Assembly: GCF_030812775.1 (NCBI RefSeq)
Contig: NZ_JAUSTI010000002.1
Span: 434,001-498,000 of the forward strand
From: Paenibacillus tundrae
GTDB lineage: Bacteria > Bacillota > Bacilli > Paenibacillales > Paenibacillaceae
Direction: 5' to 3'
Length of the DNA: 64,000 bases
Below the pieces are notes generated by a model, which was given only the letters and a program-made list of their open reading frames with translations, was not told the DNA's origin and ran no database searches. Shown here one piece after another: positions 1-7,035 of the stretch. Each line of letters begins with the position of its first letter. Positions within the stretch are counted from its first letter, which is position 1. A program made the translations under genes and the position numbers.

Positions 1-254
1 TAATAGTATATTTTTACATTGTTTTATGTAACATTTGATACACTAACGCTCTGAATTACATAATCACTATACTTGATCTTTATATTAGCTCTAAATTCTA
101 AACTGACCTCTAATCTATCTGTTTTCAGTAGTCTATTGGATTATTTTTAACGTTTGAGTCACTATGGTCAGCTCTACGATCAAATGTTCGTGGGCATTCG
201 AGGAGAATATTCGGGGAACACTTGCACACATTCCACAAATAAATCTATTGCCCA
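1..254. other. Intergenic stretch at window edge
   Basis: AT-rich sequence beyond the glnA terminator. I see no convincing reading frame with a ribosome binding site, no RNA gene and no repeat. The open frame reaching into glnA from about 154 on the plus strand runs antisense to glnA and is not supported. The neighbouring gene must lie outside the window. Confidence 0.5.
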
Positions 255-291
255 CAAAAAGAAAAAACCCTCACGCCATGTGGCGCAAGGG
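255..291 (-). terminator. Intrinsic terminator of glnRA
   Basis: On the minus strand a 10-bp stem (268-291, arms CCCTTGCGCC and GGCGTGAGGG, loop ACAT) is followed by TTTTTTCTTTTTG. It lies directly after the glnA stop codon and should end the glnR-glnA transcript. Confidence 0.9.
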
Positions 292-300
292 ATTCGGGGA

Positions 301-1629
301 TTAGTACAAAGTGATATATTGATCGCGTTCCCATTGGTGGACTTGTGTACGGTACATGTCCCACTCAATTTCTTTCAGCTCGTAGAAGTGAGCCAGGGCA
401 TGGTCGCCGAGAGCATCACAGATGACTTCGCTGCGGATCAATTCGTTCAATGCTTCTTTCAGGTCAGCTGGCAAGCTAGGAATGCCTTCTTCCACGCGCT
501 CTTCTTCTGACATGATGTAAATGTTACGGTCAATTGGAGCTGGTAAGGAAAGCTCACGTTTGATGCCGTCCAGACCTGCTTTCAATAAAACAGCCAAAGC
601 CAGGTAAGGGTTAGCTGCCGGATCCGGGTTACGAACCTCAACACGTGTACTCAGACCACGTGAAGCTGGAATACGGATCATTGGACTACGGTTACTTGCA
701 GACCATGCTACGTAACATGGTGCTTCGTAACCTGGTACAAGACGTTTGTAGGAGTTCACAGTCGGGTTAGTGATTGCTGCAAACGCACGAGCATGCTTCA
801 GAGTTCCAGCCATGAAGTGACGTGCAGTTTTGCTCAAGCCCAGTTCGTCCGACTCGTCAACAAATGCGTTTTCATTGCCTCGGAACAAGGATTGATTACA
901 GTGCATACCGGAACCGTTCATACCGAACAATGGTTTTGGCATAAATGTAGCATGTAATCCATGCTGACGCGCAATCGTTTTAACAACGAGTTTGAACGTT
1001 TGGATCTGGTCTGCCGCTTTCAATGCATCCGCATACTTGAAGTCGATCTCGTGTTGACCTGGCGCTACCTCGTGGTGAGATGCTTCGATCTCAAAGCCCA
1101 TTTCTTCAAGTGTAATTACGATGTCGCGACGGCAGTTTTCGCCAAGATCTGTTGGCGCAAGGTCGAAATACCCACCTTGGTCATTCAGTTCGTTCGTTGG
1201 GTTTCCTTTTTCATCCGTCTTGAACAAGAAGAATTCTGGTTCAGGACCAACGTTGAAGGAAGTGAATCCCATTTCTTCGGCTTCCTTCAGGTTGCGTTTC
1301 AAGATACCACGTGGATCACCTGGGAATGGGTTGCCATCTGGTAGATATACGTCGCAGATTAAGCGCGCAACGCGGTTGTCGGATACCCATGGGAAAATAA
1401 GCCAAGAGTCAAGATCCGGATAGAGGTACATGTCGGATTCTTCGATACGAACATAACCTTCGATGGAAGAACCATCAAACATCATTTTGTTATCCAAAGC
1501 CTTCGTCAACTGGCTTACAGGAATCTCAACGTTTTTGATCGCCCCCAGCAAGTCGGTGAATTGCAATCGAACGAATCGTACGTTTTCTTCTTTGGAGATG
1601 CGGAGAATGTCTTCTTTTGTATAACTCAT
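301..1629 (-). CDS. glnA: Type I glutamine synthetase
   Basis: ATP-dependent amidation of glutamate with ammonia, the cytoplasmic entry point of nitrogen assimilation. The 442-residue product begins [10 protein letters not shown] and has the N-terminal beta-grasp region ([12 protein letters not shown]), the catalytic-domain motifs [18 protein letters not shown], the [10 protein letters not shown] metal/substrate segment and NRSPMIRIP. This length matches the dodecameric GSI-alpha class of Bacillales. The start at 1629 is preceded by AAGGGAGAGG, and the longer upstream frame is not needed. It lies 131 bp downstream of glnR in the same direction and ends at a strong terminator. In B. subtilis this enzyme also feedback-controls GlnR and TnrA, and the same is inferred here. 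Confidence 0.98.
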   Translation of the reverse strand: MSYTKEDILRISKEENVRFVRLQFTDLLGAIKNVEIPVSQLTKALDNKMMFDGSSIEGYVRIEESDMYLYPDLDSWLIFPWVSDNRVARLICDVYLPDGNPFPGDPRGILKRNLKEAEEMGFTSFNVGPEPEFFLFKTDEKGNPTNELNDQGGYFDLAPTDLGENCRRDIVITLEEMGFEIEASHHEVAPGQHEIDFKYADALKAADQIQTFKLVVKTIARQHGLHATFMPKPLFGMNGSGMHCNQSLFRGNENAFVDESDELGLSKTARHFMAGTLKHARAFAAITNPTVNSYKRLVPGYEAPCYVAWSASNRSPMIRIPASRGLSTRVEVRNPDPAANPYLALAVLLKAGLDGIKRELSLPAPIDRNIYIMSEEERVEEGIPSLPADLKEALNELIRSEVICDALGDHALAHFYELKEIEWDMYRTQVHQWERDQYITLY

Positions 1630-1760
1630 GATTCCTCTCCCTTTCTTATCTGCGTATTTGGCTTGCTTGTTATATTTGTACATTAGAAAGTTCCACGGGT
1701 CAAGGCGTCATGCTTGCCAATTGAATGATTTACTCTTACCCTCCCGGTTATACGAACTTA

Positions 1761-2171
1761 CTATTTATTAAAAAAGCGGGAAAGCTCTCCCTGAATGAGA
1801 GATACTTGTCCAGGTCTCTTACCTGACACCAATTGTTGTTTTAACAAACGATGCAGTTGTGTATCCGATAACTCTCTGCGCTTCACTTCCGTATCGGCTG
1901 TAATCACAGTCGCTTCTTCGGATTCTTTAGATACTGGATTCATTACTTGCTTGATACCTGCAATGTTAACGCCTTTCTCAATCAGAGCCTTGATTTCGAG
2001 CAAACGCTCAACGTCATTAAATGAGAATAAACGCTGATTACCTGATGTTCTCGCAGGAACAATCAAGCTGTGCTGCTCATAATAACGAATCTGCCGTGCG
2101 GACAGATCCGTCAGTTTCATTACGATACCTATCGGGAATAAGGCCATATTTCTGCGAATTTCGTCACCCAT
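1761..2171 (-). CDS. glnR: MerR-family nitrogen regulator GlnR
   Basis: Transcriptional repressor of glutamine synthetase, about 136 residues. It begins MGDEIRRNMALFPIGIV, close to B. subtilis GlnR, and contains the MerR winged-helix signature LSARQIRYYEQHSLI followed by NQRLFSFNDVERLLEI. The short C-terminal tail is where the feedback-inhibited synthetase acts in the family. The start at 2171 is chosen because GGAAGG sits 9 bp upstream and because it matches the family N-terminus; ATG codons at 2177 and 2192 are in frame. It is the first gene of the glnRA operon, and its own promoter carries GlnR-type sites, so autoregulation is expected. Confidence 0.95.
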   Translation of the reverse strand: MGDEIRRNMALFPIGIVMKLTDLSARQIRYYEQHSLIVPARTSGNQRLFSFNDVERLLEIKALIEKGVNIAGIKQVMNPVSKESEEATVITADTEVKRRELSDTQLHRLLKQQLVSGKRPGQVSLIQGELSRFFNK

Positions 2172-2206
2172 GTTCATCAACCTTCCAGTCATCTATTCTT
2201 GACCTT

Positions 2207-2258
2207 ATTGTACATTTAGATGTTACTAAGTGTCAATGACGTGTTAGATAAACTCACA
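2207..2258 (-). promoter_or_regulatory. glnRA promoter with GlnR/TnrA-type operator
   Basis: On the minus strand a -35 TTGACA (2231-2236) and a -10 TACAAT (2207-2212) are separated by 18 bp. Immediately upstream, 2242-2258 reads TGTGAGTTTATCTAACA, an exact match to the GlnR/TnrA consensus TGTNAN7TNACA. A second, weaker half-match (TGACACTTAGTAACA) overlaps the -35. This two-site arrangement resembles that of B. subtilis glnRA. The upstream site overlaps the stop codon of ynbB. The sequence match is seen directly; binding is inferred. Confidence 0.8.
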
Positions 2259-3507
2259 ATAATTTGCGATCTTTCATCGCTTGTAATGCCATCAAAACGC
2301 CATATTTAACGTGGGAGTAGGTTAATCCACCTTGCATATAGCCAATAAAAGGCTCACGAATTGGTGCATCCGCTGATAATTCCAAGCTTCCACCTTGAAT
2401 AAATGTACCTGCCGCCATAATGACAGGATGTTCATATCCTGGCATATCCCACGGTTCCGGTACCACATGACTATCTACTGCTGCAGCGCGCTGAATCCCT
2501 TGTACGAAAGCTATTAAATGCTCTGCAGAGCTGAATTGTACTGCCTGAATCAGATCTGTACGCGGTTCATTCCATGCCGGCTTAGTCACGAAACCAGATG
2601 CTGCAAACATTGCTGCTGCAAAGGTACTTCCTTTAATGGCTTGTCCAACAATCGTAGGCGCCATGTAAAGTCCCTGATAGATTGCCCGGGTTGTTCCCAA
2701 CATGGCACCAACTTCACCACCAATGCCAGGTGCGGTCAGACGATATGCAGCAAGCTTAACATATTCTTCTTTTCCACATATGTATCCACCTGTCTCAGCA
2801 ATTCCTCCGCCAGGGTTCTTGATCAACGATCCTGCCATAAGGTCTACACCCACTTGCGTGGGTTCAAGCTGCTCCGTGAATTCACCGTAACAGTTATCGA
2901 CAAATACAATGACATCTGCCTTGATCGCTTTCACTCTTGCTACCATCTCTGCGATCTCGTCGATGCAGAAGGAAGAGCGCCAGTCATAGCCACGCGAACG
3001 TTGGATACCGATTACTTTTGTCGCTGGTGTAATGCACTTCTCTACTGCTTCCCAATCGACACGACCATCGTCAAGCAATGCCGTCTCTTGATATCCAATT
3101 CCAAAATCTCGAAGAGAACCCGTGCCATCACCTGGCTTACCAATAACTTTATGCAATGTATCATAAGGCTTACCTGTGATGTACAACAGTTCGTCCCCCG
3201 GACGTAGTACACCGAATAGAGCTGTCGCAATGGTATGTGTACCTGACGCAAAATGAGGACGTACCAGCGCAGCTTCTGCGCCGAATACGTCCGCATATAC
3301 CTCGTCCAACACTTCACGACCACGATCATTATAGGCATAGCCTGTAGAACCTGCGAAGTGAAAATCACTTACTTGTCTACGTTGAAAAGCATCAATCACT
3401 TTCCATTGATTATGATCCGTAATTTGATCTATCTTTTTCAATTGTTGCTCAATCTGAATTTCTACTTGTTGTTGAAGTTCAACAATTGTTGAATCAAAAC
3501 TTACCAT
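2254..3507 (-). CDS. ynbB: Methionine gamma-lyase-like PLP enzyme (YnbB family)
   Basis: A 417-residue fold-type I PLP protein of the Met_gamma_lyase family, often labelled aluminium resistance protein or cystathionine beta-lyase-like. Visible features are RPHFASGTHTIATALFG near residue 85, the phosphate/cofactor region VIVFVDNCYGEF, and the putative Schiff-base lysine in GSLIKNPGGGIAETGG. The true substrate of this family is not firmly established. It follows hflX by 84 bp and precedes glnR, as in B. subtilis. The ATG at 3507 has GAAGGGGA upstream. Its stop codon lies inside the glnR operator region. Confidence 0.9.
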   Translation of the reverse strand: MVSFDSTIVELQQQVEIQIEQQLKKIDQITDHNQWKVIDAFQRRQVSDFHFAGSTGYAYNDRGREVLDEVYADVFGAEAALVRPHFASGTHTIATALFGVLRPGDELLYITGKPYDTLHKVIGKPGDGTGSLRDFGIGYQETALLDDGRVDWEAVEKCITPATKVIGIQRSRGYDWRSSFCIDEIAEMVARVKAIKADVIVFVDNCYGEFTEQLEPTQVGVDLMAGSLIKNPGGGIAETGGYICGKEEYVKLAAYRLTAPGIGGEVGAMLGTTRAIYQGLYMAPTIVGQAIKGSTFAAAMFAASGFVTKPAWNEPRTDLIQAVQFSSAEHLIAFVQGIQRAAAVDSHVVPEPWDMPGYEHPVIMAAGTFIQGGSLELSADAPIREPFIGYMQGGLTYSHVKYGVLMALQAMKDRKLL

Positions 3508-3591
3508 CGTACTTCATTCCCCTTCATTGCTCGAATCTGACTCTTAATCGCATATATTGTGTCAACTTATCACATGAATGTGTCACGAATA

Positions 3592-4878
3592 TTACGACTC
3601 GATGAAATCTTCAAGTAAATATCCGTATTTCTCATATTCACCAGTTTGCAGCTCTACCTGATAAATAACATCATTCTCTTCAAATGTAGTTTCTACTACA
3701 TCTCCGACTTTATATAACACCGAGGTAAGATCCCCACGTTCCGCAGGAATACGGAATCTTTTGGTTTCGCCCGTTAATTCTTCTTGGATACGTTCACGTA
3801 TTTTCAGAAGATCAGCTTCGTCCAGCGCACTCACTTTGATGTGATCCTTATCCAGAGGTAACATTTCTAGTTGCTCAGGTGTACATGCATCTTTTTTATT
3901 GTAGAGAACCAATTGAGGCTTGTCCCCTGAACCAAGCTGTTGTAAGATATCAGCTACTGTTCTCATCTGATCATCGCGCATTGCCGAGGAAGCATCTACA
4001 ACATGAAGAATGAGATCTGCTTCATTGACCTCTTCTAACGTTGCACGGAATGCTGCAATCAGATCATGCGGAAGGTTTTGAATAAATCCAACAGTATCGG
4101 TAAGTACAATCTCTTTGCCGCTCGGCAGTTCCATTGTGCGAGATGTAGGATCTAGGGTAGCAAACAATTGATCTTGAATATATACATCAGCTGACGTTAG
4201 TTGTTTAAGCAACGTAGATTTCCCTGCATTGGTATAGCCAACAAGAGCAACCTGCACAATACCTGTCTTCTTACGGCGCTCACGGTGCAATTTACGGTGC
4301 CTTGTTACTTCTTCCAGATGACGTTTGAGATCATCTATACGACCACGAATATGACGACGATCCGTCTCGAGCTTGCTCTCCCCTGGTCCCCGTGTCCCGA
4401 TTCCACCACCAAGCCGTGATAAGTTTTTACCGTGACCCGATAAGCGAGGTAACAGATAACTTAACTGAGCCAATTCAACTTGAATGATACCTTCGCGTGT
4501 ATTAGCACGTTGAGCGAATATGTCTAGAATCAATTGTGTACGGTCAATAATTTTGAGATCCAACGCTTCTTCCAGGTTACGAACCTGAGCCCCAGACAAC
4601 TCCTGGTCAAAAATTGCCGTGGTAGCTCCTAGCTCCTCTGCTGCTGCACGAAGCTCTTCCACTTTCCCTTTACCGATGAACCACTTTGTATCCCGTGTCT
4701 CCCGATTTTGAGAGAGCACACTCAATACTTCTACTCCAGCTGTCTCAGCGAGCTTTACAAGCTCTTCCAAGGAATACTCTGGATTGATTCCAGATCGTTT
4801 AACTTCATCCGTAATTAAACTAACCAATATAGCGCGGTCTTTTTTAACTTGATCTGTATCATGTGTTCCACTTGTCAT
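3592..4878 (-). CDS. hflX: Ribosome-associated GTPase HflX
   Basis: A 428-residue TRAFAC GTPase of the HflX family, which binds the 50S subunit and helps rescue or split stalled ribosomes. The N-terminal HflX domain includes WFIGKGKVEEL, followed by a long coiled-coil segment rich in R/K (about residues 165-205), then the G domain with G1 GYTNAGKST, G3 DTVGFI, G4 NKKD and a SALDE-like G5. A glycine-rich GGGIGTRGPGESKLE segment typical of the family precedes the coiled coil. An AAGGAG lies about 11 bp upstream of the start. The spoVK-hflX-ynbB order matches Bacillus. Confidence 0.96.
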   Translation of the reverse strand: MTSGTHDTDQVKKDRAILVSLITDEVKRSGINPEYSLEELVKLAETAGVEVLSVLSQNRETRDTKWFIGKGKVEELRAAAEELGATTAIFDQELSGAQVRNLEEALDLKIIDRTQLILDIFAQRANTREGIIQVELAQLSYLLPRLSGHGKNLSRLGGGIGTRGPGESKLETDRRHIRGRIDDLKRHLEEVTRHRKLHRERRKKTGIVQVALVGYTNAGKSTLLKQLTSADVYIQDQLFATLDPTSRTMELPSGKEIVLTDTVGFIQNLPHDLIAAFRATLEEVNEADLILHVVDASSAMRDDQMRTVADILQQLGSGDKPQLVLYNKKDACTPEQLEMLPLDKDHIKVSALDEADLLKIRERIQEELTGETKRFRIPAERGDLTSVLYKVGDVVETTFEENDVIYQVELQTGEYEKYGYLLEDFIES

Positions 4879-4950
4879 TAGTCAACTCACTCCTTATATC
4901 CACATCAACTCGTCCCATTTTCACAGAACGTTTTGGTATCGCATACTTTA

Positions 4951-4976
4951 AGCCGAACCGGTTAAACCGGTCGGCT
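4951..4976 (-). terminator. Possible terminator downstream of spoVK
   Basis: The inverted repeat AGCCGACCGGTTTAACCGG followed by TTCGGCT forms a GC-rich hairpin on the minus strand between spoVK and hflX. The T-tract after it is weak, so the termination role is uncertain. Confidence 0.4.
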
Positions 4977-5033
4977 GATCCAAAATTATATTATCGCTTA
5001 CTTTAGCAGAAACTTCAAATATTCCAGTCAGCA

Positions 5034-6008
5034 TTATTGGAAAATAATATGATTGTTCAAGCTCGTTTCCATCGTTTTGGAGGAGATATCTCTCGCTAAT
5101 AGATCCATCAGATTTTGTTTGGAAATGTTACCCGGTCTGCCCATGAGTCTAACCGCTTGAAGCCTAATCGCCTTTTCAATCACATTCCTAACATATCTTG
5201 CATTGCTAAAATGATTACGAATGTCTTTTTCGTATTGAATCAGTTCTTTTAATTTGATCATGGCATCAGACGTAATATTGTAGTCCTTCTCCGTAGCCAT
5301 CTTCATCGCAATCAGCATCAGTTCATCTGTAGAATAATCATCAAAGCTAATTTGTATAGGGAATCTTGAAGGTAGACCCGTGTTAATCTCTAAAAAATCC
5401 CCCATTTCATTCGGATACCCCGCAAGAATAATAATTAGGTCCTCACTTTTATCTTCCATCACCTTAACAAGACAATCAATGGCCTCTTTTCCAAAATCCT
5501 TCTCTCCGCCACGAGCAAGACTGTAAGCCTCATCTATAAATAGAATGCCACCCATAGCTTTTTTCACTAATTCTCTTGTTTTTAATGCAGTATGCCCAAT
5601 ATATTCACCGACTAAATCTGCTCGTTCCACTTCAACAAGATGCCCTTTACTTAAGACGCCCATCCGATTCAACATCTTAGAAATGATTCGCGCAACTGTA
5701 GTTTTACCCGTTCCTGGATTGCCTTTAAAAATCATATGATAAACCTGCTTGCTACTTTTGAGTCCTTGCTCATCTCGAAATTTCTTCACCTGAATCAGCG
5801 CGTAGATTTCGTATATCAGATCTTTAACTTTTTCTAACCCAATCATTTCTCGCATATCCCGAAATATATCTGCTGCCGATTCATAATGATTACTGATTAA
5901 TGCCATGTCTTCCGCTTGCTCGGATGTGATCTCTAAGAGATCCTGGCTTTTGAAAACAATATTAATGCGAGAATCATTTACAGTTATTTTTCTGGCGCTC
6001 TCGTCCAC
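5034..6008 (-). CDS. spoVK: Stage V sporulation AAA ATPase SpoVK
   Basis: A roughly 324-residue CbbX-type AAA ATPase required for spore maturation in Bacillus. An N-terminal helical segment precedes the AAA module, which has Walker A GNPGTGKTT, Walker B GGILFIDEAYSL, a sensor-1 region IILAGYP and a C-terminal helical lid (SNARYVRNVIEKA). I prefer the GTG start at 6008, which has AGGTGA five bases upstream; an in-frame GTG three codons earlier overlaps that ribosome binding site. It lies in the conserved spoVK-hflX-ynbB-glnR-glnA order. The gene is expected to be expressed in the mother cell; I did not identify a sigma-K promoter. Confidence 0.93.
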   Translation of the reverse strand: MDESARKITVNDSRINIVFKSQDLLEITSEQAEDMALISNHYESAADIFRDMREMIGLEKVKDLIYEIYALIQVKKFRDEQGLKSSKQVYHMIFKGNPGTGKTTVARIISKMLNRMGVLSKGHLVEVERADLVGEYIGHTALKTRELVKKAMGGILFIDEAYSLARGGEKDFGKEAIDCLVKVMEDKSEDLIIILAGYPNEMGDFLEINTGLPSRFPIQISFDDYSTDELMLIAMKMATEKDYNITSDAMIKLKELIQYEKDIRNHFSNARYVRNVIEKAIRLQAVRLMGRPGNISKQNLMDLLARDISSKTMETSLNNHIIFQ

Positions 6009-6122
6009 AGTAATCACCTCGTTAAGACAGTATATGCGATTACTCGATTACCTCATGCAACCAATTCCAAGTTATCTGACGGAAGATTGTACGCTTATTT
6101 TCATTTTCAGAAGCATACGAAA

Positions 6123-6157
6123 GAGGCATGGCTTCATTAAAATGAAACCACGCCCTC
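6123..6157 (-). terminator. Intrinsic terminator after the DUF402 gene
   Basis: A near-perfect stem on the minus strand (GAGGGCGTGGTTTCAT paired with ATGAAGCCATGCCTC, loop TTTTA) is followed by TTTCGT. It lies between the DUF402 gene and spoVK. The stem is strong but the T-tract is short. Confidence 0.65.
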
Positions 6158-6187
6158 ATCTTTCATGGTATAAAGCCTTGTTAAACA

Positions 6188-6751
6188 TTAAATCTGAACG
6201 TTCTTTCTAAACTCTCCATTTTCGAACAACGTTTGTCGGTGCTTCAATGACAATTGAAAATACGGAAATACATGCGCATCAATTGCGTGCAGCAGTTCCT
6301 TAGCGGTCTTATTTGCCAAGTCGTAGTCTCCGGTTGTAATGTGCTTGCGAGACAATGCATCTTCAAGCTCATCCTCGTCCAGCAGAAACACCTCTCCGTC
6401 CTTTAAAACAACAACATCCAAGTAAAGATCATCAAACCATGGTACCCCTTGATCCGTTATGCCTTGACTGCGGCACGTGTCAATATACCATTCTACGATA
6501 CGCTCCTGGTCATCAAACATCGCTGTGACGACAAAGTGTTCTCCTTTGGGATAATACTGTAACCAAGAGTAACCTTTATCTGCGATACAGAATGTGCTTC
6601 CCCCATAGGTTTTCCATAGAGGTTCTTTTAGATCCTGTATCGTATACAATGTGATGTATCCTGTAAATATTTTGGATTGAACAAACCGGCATGTAAATTG
6701 TCGGTTCGTAATCCGGCGCCAGTTTGCGCGATCCCCGAATTTCCGTTTCAT
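6188..6751 (-). CDS. DUF402 family protein (YgaC-like)
   Basis: A 187-residue protein of the DUF402 family, whose characterised Gram-positive members hydrolyse nucleoside tri- and diphosphates. Seen here are the family-typical YITLYTIQDLKEPLWKTYGG segment, the acidic motif EWYIDTCRSQG, and DDLYLDVVVLKDGEVFLLDEDELEDAL, whose aspartates and glutamates are the likely metal ligands. The start at 6751 is supported by AGAGGGG five bases upstream; the frame stays open for 25 more codons without a better site. It is a single gene between two terminators. Substrate specificity cannot be told from sequence. Confidence 0.85.
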   Translation of the reverse strand: MKRKFGDRANWRRITNRQFTCRFVQSKIFTGYITLYTIQDLKEPLWKTYGGSTFCIADKGYSWLQYYPKGEHFVVTAMFDDQERIVEWYIDTCRSQGITDQGVPWFDDLYLDVVVLKDGEVFLLDEDELEDALSRKHITTGDYDLANKTAKELLHAIDAHVFPYFQLSLKHRQTLFENGEFRKNVQI

Positions 6752-6959
6752 ACGAACCCCTCTTTGCCGACTACAGGTCATGACCTGCTCTATTATTGGT
6801 GAACAATGCATACGCCCCTTTACCAAACTTCGAGCAACCAGCTCTTATTCGGCTTTGCGCAGGCGTATTACGAATAGTTACAGCTTACCATATTTGAGTT
6901 ATACACTCAAAATTAAGCTTTAACCCATCTCAATCGTTATCTTTCATTTGTGAGAAAAT

Positions 6960-7003
6960 CAAAAAAAGAACCTACCTCCCGAGTTAATCGGGAAGTAGGT
7001 TCT
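6960..7003 (-). terminator. Intrinsic terminator after the penicillin-binding protein gene
   Basis: A long inverted repeat on the minus strand (arms AGAACCTACTTCCCGA and TCGGGAGGTAGGTTCT) is followed by a T7 run. It lies just after the stop of the penicillin-binding protein gene. Confidence 0.92.
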
Positions 7004-7035
7004 TATGCATGAAAGATTGGAATCAGCGTAACGAA

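Noticed and set aside
961..1423. Long open frames antisense to glnA
   Set aside because: They mirror the codon structure of glnA, lack ribosome binding sites and carry no family motifs.
2518..3207. 229-codon plus-strand frame opposite ynbB
   Set aside because: It is antisense to a well-supported PLP enzyme gene; its cysteine-rich composition is that of a shadow frame.
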